From: Humitalea sp050632385
Lineage (GTDB): Bacteria; Pseudomonadota; Alphaproteobacteria; Acetobacterales; Acetobacteraceae
DNA length: 64,000 nucleotides
Assembly: GCF_050632385.1 (NCBI RefSeq)
Contig: NZ_CP192599.1
Span: forward strand, 2,418,001-2,482,000
Direction: 5' to 3'
This document shows, one piece after another, positions 51,781 to 58,570 of this stretch; the stretch's first letter is position 1; the number at the start of each line of letters is the position of its first letter. Under the pieces are notes generated by a model. It saw only the letters and a list, made by a program, of their open reading frames with translations, was not told the DNA's origin and searched no databases. Position numbers and translations under genes: made by a program.

Positions 51781-52098
51781 TCACCGGCCGGACCGCCACT
51801 GCCTCACCATGTCGGGCGTGATGTCTTGCGGGTAGCAGATCGGCGAGCGCCCGCCGGGCCTTGAGTAGGCGCTACGTCCGCCGCAAGCCGCGCCGTTCCG
51901 CATGGTCGAGTAGGGACACGCGCAGACCGACGGGTAGGCCGCGATGCTGTCGGAGATGATCGCGCGGCGCACCGCATCGTCGGCCATCCCCTCGCCACGA
52001 CCGAGCGCTGGGACCGGCTGAAGACACAGCGAGAGAACGGCAAGCGCGCTGGCTGCCAGACGACCGGTTAAACGGTAAGGTGTCGGAAGGTACGCCAT
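51781..52098 (-). CDS. Small exported Cys-rich protein (element cargo)
   Basis: 105 residues starting MAYLPTPYRLTGRLAASALA, with a signal peptide (AVLSLCLQPVPALG). The mature part has four Cys (VCACPYSTMRNGAACGGRSA, then SPICYPQDITPDMVRQW), and the VCACPY...CGGRSAYSRPGG.. pattern recurs in small proteins of phages and islands with unknown roles. It is the only minus-strand gene in the left part of the element. Confidence 0.6.
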   Translation of the reverse strand: MAYLPTPYRLTGRLAASALAVLSLCLQPVPALGRGEGMADDAVRRAIISDSIAAYPSVCACPYSTMRNGAACGGRSAYSRPGGRSPICYPQDITPDMVRQWRSGR

Positions 52099-52313
52099 GC
52101 GGCAGACCTTGGCGGGCTTCCAACCCGTTGTCATCTCGCATCGTTGGCCGCCCCTGGCCGACAAGTTCAACGTGGTGACAATCGACGAGTTCCGCGCGCT
52201 GTGGCCGTCAGTCGGGCTGGGGGCGATCTTTGAATACGATAGCGGATTGACTACCGATCCTCGCGCGTACCTTCTGGGTGTGTACGACCCGCCTTTAGGA
52301 GCCGAACGGACCG

Positions 52314-52766
52314 ATGAGCAGAACAGCCAGGCTCGCCCCGACGGCTTGCGTCTTAATCGGGCTCCTTGGGGCGGTAGGCGCACCAGGCGAAGGGAAAGCA
52401 GCAGAGCCGCTGGTGTTGCGCTGCCAGACCAACGGCGACGGACTGCCAGCGACCTACAACTTTCGCGTTGAGGAGCCCCGCTTTCCGTTATTCAGCACTG
52501 AACCGCGCCTTTCCCTGGTTGGCGTCGCAGTGGCGATTCCGCTTGAGATCGAAAGCCACCAGAGCAGCGTCGTGAAGGCGTTTCTGGCGACATCACAACC
52601 TGACTGGCCGACCGGGGCCGCTAGGATGGACATCGAACTCAACATGATGACCGGCGCTGTACGAGTTGACTTCAATGGTCCCCGCATCACGAACGGCCGA
52701 AGCCCCTGGTTTTCCTTCGTGCTGAGGTCACAACGGGGCGCTTGCCAGAGAAGTGCCAACCCGTAG
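52314..52766 (+). CDS. Exported hypothetical protein (element cargo)
   Basis: 150 residues. Signal peptide near the N-terminus (ARLAPTACVLIGLLGAVGAP). The mature part is beta-rich: LVLRCQTNGDGLPATYNFRV, RMDIELNMMTGAVRVDFNGP. One Cys near the start and one near the end may pair. No recognised domain. Start ATG is preceded by an ACGGACCG stretch, not a strong ribosome site. Confidence 0.55.
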   Translation: MSRTARLAPTACVLIGLLGAVGAPGEGKAAEPLVLRCQTNGDGLPATYNFRVEEPRFPLFSTEPRLSLVGVAVAIPLEIESHQSSVVKAFLATSQPDWPTGAARMDIELNMMTGAVRVDFNGPRITNGRSPWFSFVLRSQRGACQRSANP

Positions 52767-52827
52767 CCAGATGGTCACAAGACACGCCGCATGACGCCCA
52801 TCCCGCGCACCTCACTAGGCCCCCGCC

Positions 52828-53919
52828 ATGCCAATCTATGAAGCCCGCCCTGACGGCCTCGTGCCCCTTGCCGGCACCAGCTTCGAAGCCGAAGGTTGGC
52901 GGGAACGCGGCGACATCCAGCGACTGCTGAAGGACCGCATCGCCAGCCTGGAGGATGGGCTGATGGTGCTGGCCGAGGAATTCAGCGCCTGGACCGACAG
53001 TACGCGGCGCATCGACCTGCTCTGCCTCGATCACAAGGCCAACCTCGTTGTCGTCGAGCTCAAGCGCAACGATGATGGCGGTCATATGGATCTGCAGGCA
53101 CTGCGTTACGCCGCCATGGTCTCCGCGATGACCTTCGATCAGGCGGTGGAAACGCTGACCCGTAGCCGCAACCGCGCCAACCCTGACACCGACGCCGCCC
53201 GGGCCGACATACTCAACTTCCTGGGCTGGCGCACCCCGGACGAGGACAACTTCGCGACCGAGACACGCATCGTCCTTGCCGCCGCTGATTTCGGCAAAGA
53301 ACTCACCACCTCGGTCCTGTGGCTACGCGAACGCGGCATCGACATCCGCTGCGTGCGCCTGAAGCCCTACCGCCTGTCGGATGGCCGCCTCCTCCTGGAC
53401 ATCCAACAGATCATCCCCTTGCCGGAGGCAGCAGACTTTCAGACCAGGCTTGAGGAGAAGAAGGCGGCCGAACGGAAGGAGCGCAGCGAGCGCGCGACTC
53501 TGATGGAACGCTTCCTGAACGCCTTGAGTGAGCGAGCCGCGGAGCGGACACCCATCCACCGCGGCAGGGCCCCGGACCTATCGGTCGGTGTTTTGGGGGG
53601 GGCGACGGGCCGCAGCGGCATCTCCCTGAACTACGTGACCATGCAGCAGCGCACGCGGGTCGAACTGCTGATGCAGGGTGACAACGGGAAGGATCAGATG
53701 CGGCGCCTGCGCGAAGCCAGGGAGTCGGTCGAGGCGACCTTCGGCGGCCCGCTCGAATGGTACGAGAAGGAGGGGTCCAGCAACTTCCGCATTTTCTTCG
53801 GGGTGGAGGGCGGATACCGTTCGCCGCCAGATGAATGGCCGGCCATCCACACGCAACTGATTGACGCGATGATCCGCCTGGATGCCGCGGTGCGACCACG
53901 GATCGCGCAATTGCCATGA
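52828..53919 (+). CDS. NucS-like PD-(D/E)XK / DUF4268 protein (possible defence nuclease)
   Basis: 363 residues. The N-terminal 200 carry an endonuclease-like domain: RRIDLLCLDHKANLVVVELK (D63, E77, K79; the D-x13-E-x-K pattern of PD-(D/E)XK nucleases), then the ALRYAAMVSAMTFDQAVE helix. The C-terminal 140 residues are DUF4268 (YVTMQQRTRVELLMQGDNGK, then ESVEATFGGPLEWYEKEGSS). Between them is a charged coiled stretch (EEKKAAERKERSERATLMER). Such proteins occur in mobile elements and are candidate phage-defence or restriction-type nucleases; direct evidence here is only the motif and location. Confidence 0.7.
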   Translation: MPIYEARPDGLVPLAGTSFEAEGWRERGDIQRLLKDRIASLEDGLMVLAEEFSAWTDSTRRIDLLCLDHKANLVVVELKRNDDGGHMDLQALRYAAMVSAMTFDQAVETLTRSRNRANPDTDAARADILNFLGWRTPDEDNFATETRIVLAAADFGKELTTSVLWLRERGIDIRCVRLKPYRLSDGRLLLDIQQIIPLPEAADFQTRLEEKKAAERKERSERATLMERFLNALSERAAERTPIHRGRAPDLSVGVLGGATGRSGISLNYVTMQQRTRVELLMQGDNGKDQMRRLREARESVEATFGGPLEWYEKEGSSNFRIFFGVEGGYRSPPDEWPAIHTQLIDAMIRLDAAVRPRIAQLP

Positions 53920-54045
53920 CGGGCATGCCAAGGAGACTCTCCGCGGAGCCGCACACGGCCCCTGAGGCATCGCGCTACCCCAACCCCAGGAGGTCGCTTG
54001 ACTGACTCAGGCGGTCTCCCCAAGCCCCTACAATCGGATCCCCAG

Positions 54046-54357
54046 CTAGCCCCCGCCACCCGGGCCAGCCCCTCGCTTTACCGCCAGAACTGGCGTGAAG
54101 CGCGCCAGCCGCTCGAAGGCGTCCACCATGACGGATCGAGCGATGGCCTCCGCGCTGCGGGGAACGATTAGGCTGTCGTGGACCGGCAGCGCCAGCACCC
54201 CGTGCGCCTCGCGCAGCTCCCGCATGGCGTCCGTCCTTGCCTCCGCCTCCAGCCACATCAGATGGAGGACGAGCAGCCGCACCGCGTCGCCGAACGCCCC
54301 CACCAGCGCCGCCGGCATGAACGTCGCGGGCATCGCCAGGACAGGGCAGTGCGCCAT
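54046..54357 (-). CDS. Remnant-like ORF with an HDS motif
   Basis: 103 residues from the ATG at 54357; the same frame remains open upstream to about 54448 without a start, suggesting that it is the 3' end of a longer, broken gene. It carries GVLALPVHDSLIVPRSAEAI, an HDS element like the palm motif of T7-type RNA polymerases and phage replication proteins, then MVDAFERLARFTPVLAVKR. Function unknown. It lies directly downstream of the repA-like gene on the same strand. Confidence 0.45.
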   Translation of the reverse strand: MAHCPVLAMPATFMPAALVGAFGDAVRLLVLHLMWLEAEARTDAMRELREAHGVLALPVHDSLIVPRSAEAIARSVMVDAFERLARFTPVLAVKRGAGPGGGG

Positions 54358-54418
54358 GACTTTCAGCCCGACGGCCTTCGGGCGGAACTCGCGGTGATCA
54401 CTCCGCCCTCGGCGAGCC

Positions 54419-54464
54419 GGCGTTGCAGATTGCGCCCCTGTATGTCTTCACAATCTGCAACGCC
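54419..54464. repeat. 14-bp perfect inverted repeat, 18-bp loop
   Basis: GGCGTTGCAGATTG (54419-54432) is the exact reverse complement of CAATCTGCAACGCC (54451-54464). It lies between the HDS ORF and the RepA-like gene stop. No T-run follows on either strand, so it is unlikely to be a simple terminator; an operator, replication site or recombination site is possible. Confidence 0.7.
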
Positions 54465-54520
54465 AGACTACGTCCTGTCCGGGAGATAAACTCCCCGGAC
54501 GCCACGAGCCCATCAATCGG

Positions 54521-55549
54521 TCAGTAGTCGGGGCTTTCCGTGCTGCCTCCCAGCGCCCCCTTAAGTGCCTCGATGACTTCCTCCCGACTGATCCGGCGGT
54601 CTCCCACGGCGCGGGCCTTCACCCGGCTGACCTTCGAGGGGTCCCACCCCAGCGCCGCCGCCAGTTCCCGCTGGCTGCCGTGCTTCCCGGTCCTGACCGC
54701 CTCGACGAACTGCCGCACCTCATCGCCTGCCGCCGCGCTCTCCGTCCAGACCACCGCGCCGTCCTCCGTCTGGCTCAACAGGACGTCTCTGGATGTCAGG
54801 GCTGGGTGGCCCTTGCCTCTGAACTTCGTCCAGCGTGTCGTGAAGCTCGCCGCGCCGATGCTCCCCGTGCTGTCTGGCGGTTCCAGCCCAAGGATGACCT
54901 CGAACGTGGTGGCGAGCTTGGACGAACCCCGGTAGGTCGCGCCGGTTTTGCTGCTGTGATGCACAAGGATGCACGCCGTCCGCGCTTGCTTCATGCGGAG
55001 CAGCCAGGTCAGCACGGGGTTCATCGCGCCGGCCTCGTTCTCATCGGCCACCTCAGCCAGCGTCGAGAAGTTGTCTGCGATGACCAGTTCCGCGCCGTGC
55101 TCTCGGGCGATCCGCAGAACGTCATCCTGGCCGCCTTCGTCCGCGAGATTGGGGAAGCGGGAGGCCGCGCTCTGGTCTTGTCGGGCGAGCACCCGAAGGT
55201 TCCTGCCGGCCGCCTCCGCGTCGATCCCCGGCACCGCCGCGAGCAGCATCCGAAGGCGGTCCTGCAAGTCCTCAACGGCCATCTCGCCGTCTACCAGCAG
55301 TACCCGGCGCGGCGTCTCCGACCGCCAGCCGATGAACTCCCCGCCCCCTGCGACGGCCAGAGCGATGGACAGGGCGAGCATGGTCTTCCCGACCCCGGTT
55401 GGTGCCCAAAGCATCATGCTCTCTCCCTGCCGCAGCACGGGATGAATCAGGAAGTCACGCTTCGGGAACTGATGGGCGAGCAGACCCGCCAAGCTGCGCG
55501 TGCGGAGAGCCGGCGTGGTGCTGGAGTTGGCGGTGGCATCTAGTGGCAT
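54521..55549 (-). CDS. RepA-like hexameric helicase-type AAA ATPase
   Basis: 342 residues. A RecA/DnaB-like ATPase domain: FPKRDFLIHPVLRQGESMML, Walker A LWAPTGVGKTMLALSIALAV, RRVLLVDGEMAVEDLQDRLR, LVIADNFSTLAEVADENEAG and ACILVHHSSKTGATYRGSSK. It matches the RSF1010 RepA / AAA_25 helicases used by plasmids, islands and prophages. The C-terminal 80 residues look like a winged helix (GKHGSQRELAAALGWDPSKV). It sits beside iteron-like repeats and an HNH-like protein, a replication module. Confidence 0.82.
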   Translation of the reverse strand: MPLDATANSSTTPALRTRSLAGLLAHQFPKRDFLIHPVLRQGESMMLWAPTGVGKTMLALSIALAVAGGGEFIGWRSETPRRVLLVDGEMAVEDLQDRLRMLLAAVPGIDAEAAGRNLRVLARQDQSAASRFPNLADEGGQDDVLRIAREHGAELVIADNFSTLAEVADENEAGAMNPVLTWLLRMKQARTACILVHHSSKTGATYRGSSKLATTFEVILGLEPPDSTGSIGAASFTTRWTKFRGKGHPALTSRDVLLSQTEDGAVVWTESAAAGDEVRQFVEAVRTGKHGSQRELAAALGWDPSKVSRVKARAVGDRRISREEVIEALKGALGGSTESPDY

Positions 55550-55568
55550 GTCATCTTCCTGTTGAACG

Positions 55569-55605
55569 CAGAAGGCCCGCGCGGAGTGAACCGGCGGGCC
55601 TTCTG
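55569..55605 (-). terminator. 12-bp hairpin between the HNH-like gene and repA
   Basis: CAGAAGGCCCGC (55569-55580) and GCGGGCCTTCTG (55594-55605) are exact reverse complements around a 13-base loop. In the minus-strand transcript this hairpin falls after the HNH-like stop and before repA. It is not followed by a T-run, so it may be an attenuator or a translational control rather than a strong terminator. Confidence 0.6.
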
Positions 55606-55666
55606 GCGGGTGATGCGGGGTGGTGATGGTGCTGGGGATAGAGCCGATAGACCCCGTCCCGTTCGG

Positions 55667-56125
55667 TTAGTGCGTGCGGTCGGCCTCTGCTTGGTGCTCG
55701 GCGCGCTCTTGTCGCCACTTCGCGGCCCTCGACTTGCCCAGCACGCGCAGGTTGCCGCGGCAGAGGTTCAGCGGGTTGCCATCGTGGAAGACGACGACTT
55801 CTCCCCGCGAGGCATCCATCAACAGGCGGGACAACCGGCTCGTGTCGCCGCTGCCGGGTTGATCAGCTAGCGTCCCGAGGCTGTGACGGCCGGAGGACAC
55901 GTAGTCTCGCCCATGGCCGTTCGGCACGAGCGTCCAAACGGCGCCCCATTCGGCCTCGGCGAGCGCCCAGTCCTCGGCGTCCAGCGTCATGAAGCGCCCC
56001 TCGCCGTGCTTCCCGTGCAGCGGAACCTGAACGGTTGGCTTGGGGTGATCGGTCGATAGTCCGCCCGACAACGGCGGGACGCTGGCGGTAGTCGCGGTTC
56101 GTGGGTCAGCGGTGGTGTTAGGCAT
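55667..56125 (-). CDS. HNH-endonuclease-like protein
   Basis: 152 residues from the ATG at 56125, after an AGGAAACC ribosome site. The N-terminal half is EGRFMTLDAEDWALAEAEWG, the C-terminal half RLLMDASRGEVVVFHDGNPL then NLCRGNLRVLGKSRAAKWRQ, similar to the HNH/AP2-linked endonucleases of phages with H-D-G-N-P-L-N-x4-NLR. It lies between the iteron-like block and repA. May be a homing-type or replication-linked nuclease. Confidence 0.7.
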   Translation of the reverse strand: MPNTTADPRTATTASVPPLSGGLSTDHPKPTVQVPLHGKHGEGRFMTLDAEDWALAEAEWGAVWTLVPNGHGRDYVSSGRHSLGTLADQPGSGDTSRLSRLLMDASRGEVVVFHDGNPLNLCRGNLRVLGKSRAAKWRQERAEHQAEADRTH

Positions 56126-56632
56126 GGTGGTTTCCTGACATGCAGAATCGCCGCCCGTTTGACGGGGCGTGCGACTGGTTGCGGGTTGTGGGAAGGTCGC
56201 CAGGCGCCGAACTGTTCGACTACTGACGGCCGTACTGGCCAGGGACCGGCACAAACGGCCGGGGGCTCCTCAAGTGCGGCGGGGCGCGCTTCAACGGGCA
56301 CCCTGGCTAGGGGTGGTCGTCGATTGGGCACACCCTCTGGAAGCGCCGGAAAGCGCGCCGGCGGGCACCCTGGCTAGCCGTTGGGCACCCTGGCTATGGG
56401 TAGGCTCATACTGGGCGCCACGCCCCGGCCCGCGCCCGATGGGCACCCTGGCTATAGGTGTCGCCTTATTGTGCACCCCATCAGAAGCCGCCAGAAGCCC
56501 GCACGCGCAGATGATCGGAGAACCGCCGACGCCCTAGCGCGTAGCCAGATGGGGGCCCGCACGACTCTCTCTATGGCCGCATGCGTGCACCCAGGCGTTA
56601 GCCTCGGGGTGCCTTCCCACTCGCTTCAGCCG
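56126..56632. other. Non-coding region with iteron-like repeats
   Basis: A 507-bp gap with no convincing gene. It contains the four GGGCACCCTGGCTA repeats described separately, in a GC-rich setting with TGA/TAG stops that break all frames. Its position next to the repA and HNH-like genes suggests an origin of replication or partition/regulatory site for the element. Confidence 0.6.
56296..56455. repeat. Iteron-like direct repeats, four copies of GGGCACCCTGGCTA
   Basis: Exact copies at 56296-56309, 56363-56376, 56383-56396 and 56441-56454; intervals of 67, 20 and 58 bases. A decayed copy (GGGCACACCCTCTGG) lies at 56326. Copies 1 and 2 share a final G, copies 3 and 4 a final T. A 12-bp part of the same motif recurs in inverted form at 57924-57935. 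Iterons of this kind bind plasmid-type Rep proteins, and a repA-like gene lies about 0.75 kb away. Confidence 0.72.
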
Positions 56633-56956
56633 CTAGTCAGCCAAGGCCAGGAAGCGGCTCACCTCAGCCCTCACGAAGCGCCGCAATCCTTCAGCCGCCT
56701 CCTCGGCCGTCGCCAAGTCCCCCAGGCCGACGCCTTCCTCCTCGCCGACCCTCGCAGCGAAATAGCTGCCGGCCTGCCGACCGATGGCCCACGCGACGTC
56801 GCCCGGTGCCGTCACGGCGATCCACGGTCCATCGCCCCGCTCGTTCGGTATCCACTCGATGCGCCAGCCGCCGCCCCGAAGGATGCGTCGGACGGCCTCT
56901 AGGTCGCTGGGGGTGGTGCCGCCGGTTTGGCGCATGGGGTCTTGGCTGCTGGTCAT
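56633..56956 (-). CDS. Hypothetical protein with acidic/helical C-terminus
   Basis: 107 residues. A GAGGAG ribosome site precedes the ATG at 56956. The sequence GGWRIEWIPNERGDGPWIAV is beta-like, and the rest GEEEGVGLGDLATAEEAAEG with LRRFVRAEVSRFLALAD is helical. No recognised domain. Lies between the repeat block and the serine recombinase on the same strand. Confidence 0.55.
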   Translation of the reverse strand: MTSSQDPMRQTGGTTPSDLEAVRRILRGGGWRIEWIPNERGDGPWIAVTAPGDVAWAIGRQAGSYFAARVGEEEGVGLGDLATAEEAAEGLRRFVRAEVSRFLALAD

Positions 56957-57088
56957 CCGGCTCGGCTCCTCGCCGTGGGAAAAAGTCTCTGTTTTCTCTC
57001 ATAATCTAAATAGTTGGACCGAATAGATCCTTCCATAGTGGTAGGTCCACCGCCCTTGCAGAATCAGACTCCCGGACGAATCCCGCCG

Positions 57089-57811
57089 TCAATCCCCGGC
57101 GGTTCGCCCCAAGACGCGCCGCACGGCCGTAGCCGTCCAAGCGCCACCCCGTGGCGTCGAGACGCCTTCCGCCTGGAGGGCCCGGGCAATCCCTGCCAGC
57201 CCCTCCCCGGCTGCTGCCAGTTCGGCCACGCGGGGAAGCACGCGGTACGCCGCCTGGGTGGCTGCACGGCGCTTCGTCTCGGCGCCCTTGGTGCCTCCCG
57301 CTTGGCGCTCTGCCTGGGTCGGGGCGCGCTGGCCAGAACGGACGCCGCCCAGCACCTTCCCACGAGCCTTAGCAGCGGAGAGAGCGGCCTTCGTGCGCTG
57401 GCCGATGAGACCGGCCTCTAGCTCCGCGATGGCCGCCATCTGCGTGACGAAGAACTTGCCCATGGGTCCGGCTGGCACCGTGGGGAGATCGAGGAAGACG
57501 ACACCCGCCTCTCCGGTCCCCTCGACCACATCCAGCAGGAACCGGGCGTTCCGCGCCAGCCGGTCCAACTTCGCGACCAGCAGCGTGGCCCCCGTGGTGC
57601 GGCACCGTGCCAGCGCCCTGGCTAGCTCCGGTCGGGCGTTGTTCTTCCCGCTCTCAACCTCGACGTAGATCGGCGCCAGGAGGCTATCGCCCGGCCTGAG
57701 GAACCCCCGAATGGCAGCCTCTTGCCCCTCCAAGCCCAGACCGCTCCGTCCCTGCTGCTGGGTGCTGACCCGGGCGTAAGCCACAAAGGTGCGGGATTGA
57801 TGTTCAGACAT
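57089..57811 (-). CDS. Serine recombinase, resolvase/invertase family
   Basis: 240 residues. The catalytic N-terminal domain: FVAYARVSTQQQGRSGLGLE (Ser16), then VAKLDRLARNARFLLDVVEG and GPMGKFFVTQMAAIAELEAG, ending in a helical DNA-binding part with GLAGIARALQAEGVSTPRGG and an HTH-like TAVRRVLGR. It matches the Hin/Tn3 type recombinases. The element thus has both a tyrosine and a serine recombinase; this one may resolve multimers or invert segments. Confidence 0.9.
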   Translation of the reverse strand: MSEHQSRTFVAYARVSTQQQGRSGLGLEGQEAAIRGFLRPGDSLLAPIYVEVESGKNNARPELARALARCRTTGATLLVAKLDRLARNARFLLDVVEGTGEAGVVFLDLPTVPAGPMGKFFVTQMAAIAELEAGLIGQRTKAALSAAKARGKVLGGVRSGQRAPTQAERQAGGTKGAETKRRAATQAAYRVLPRVAELAAAGEGLAGIARALQAEGVSTPRGGAWTATAVRRVLGRTAGD

Positions 57812-58070
57812 GTGGGCGTGCTCGCTGCGGTGCTGGCCTCATAGATTCACGACCGACTCAGCGTGTCAACCGAGTTCACTCTACGCTCGTTGGCACTATC
57901 TGACATCATACAGAACGCCGTACAGCCAGGGTGCCGCCGCCGCATCGGGACGGTTGATCTCGCAATGCCGGCGAACAGACCCCCCCCCCACCGGCAAAAC
58001 TGAATGCGTTTCAAAACTCGGCTAAAGGTTGCCGTCGTTGTTGAAGACCCCCCGGCCCTCTTTTAGAGCG

Positions 58071-58099
58071 ACCCCCGCCACCCCCGGGGGTTCTTTTTT
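58071..58099 (+). terminator. Terminator-like hairpin near attR
   Basis: ACCCCCG (58071-58077) pairs with CGGGGGT (58085-58091), loop of 7, followed by TCTTTTTT. Shape fits a rho-independent terminator for plus-strand transcription. No plus-strand gene ends directly upstream, so its client is unclear; it may insulate macA from the element. Confidence 0.5.
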
Positions 58100-58218
58100 G
58101 GGTCCCCGAGGTGCCGGCTGGGGGGGGTCGTCTGGGGCCTATGCGGTGGTCCAGCGCGGTGGTACAGAACAGCCTCGAGACGGCGCCGAAACCCCAGGTA
58201 AACCCTCAGTCTCATCCC

Positions 58219-58239
58219 ATCCCGCACGGGGCACCACTC
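58219..58239 (+). repeat. attR: right copy of the 21-bp direct repeat
   Basis: Identical to 49299-49319, with core TCCCGCACGGGGCACCACT. Here it is not part of an intact tRNA: the upstream sequence lacks the D- and anticodon arms. Marks the right end of the integrated element; chromosomal genes resume with macA. Confidence 0.88.
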
Positions 58240-58570
58240 TCCCTTCAAGGCCTGATTGGGCCAAAAATTGAACAACCCCATAGGGTTTCCTGACGTCCCG
58301 CACGTCAGGGCGGCTGGGCGACGCGCGAGTCCCGCGGCGCTTGTCCCAACGATAGGGGCGACCGAGGCCCCCCCCCGCCCGCGGCACCGCATGTCCGACA
58401 AGCAATTTGACAATGCGAATTACTCGCATCAATTTCGCGCCGCCTATGGCGTGCGATTCAATGACAAATGTTGCGTGAGTGGTTTGCGAACACCCGCTTT
58501 TTGAATTGCTTGCCCGTCTCGCCAAACCAATGGAATTGCCACCCCATCAATGCTGTCGATCCCGCAATAG

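Larger units (their letters stand above)
49299..58239. mobile_element. Integrative element in tRNA-Glu (~8.9 kb)
   Basis: Bounded by the 21-bp att repeats. It contains a tyrosine integrase adjacent to attL, a serine recombinase near attR, a RepA-like ATPase, an iteron-like repeat block and an HNH-like protein. Cargo includes four small exported proteins and a PD-(D/E)XK/DUF4268 nuclease-like protein. Several stretches are visibly less GC-rich than the flanking chromosome. No conjugation (Tra/Mob) or phage structural genes are seen, so mobilisation in trans or satellite behaviour is likely. Confidence 0.85.
57812..58570. other. Intergenic stretch between the recombinase and macA, contains attR
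   Basis: About 760 bp without a real gene. In order: the recombinase promoter region (57812-57960) with an inverted partial iteron at 57924-57935, C/G-rich homopolymer runs (57979-58140), a terminator-like hairpin (58071-58099) and attR (58219-58239). Beyond attR, to the macA start, I see nothing but AT-richer non-coding sequence. Confidence 0.55.

Noticed and set aside
52097..52471. Open frame of 124 codons on the plus strand before the exported protein gene
   Set aside because: Its second half is a frame-shifted copy of the following gene with Arg-rich composition. The first half (to about 52300) could be coding but has no support.
56169..56537. Open frame across the iteron-like repeats
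   Set aside because: The repeat units give a periodic translation with no domain; the region is better explained as non-coding.
58219..58239. Second tRNA-Glu
   Set aside because: Only the last part of the T-arm and acceptor is present; the D- and anticodon arms are absent. It is attR.
49299..58239. Complete prophage
   Set aside because: No capsid, terminase, portal or tail genes; lacks phage structural modules.
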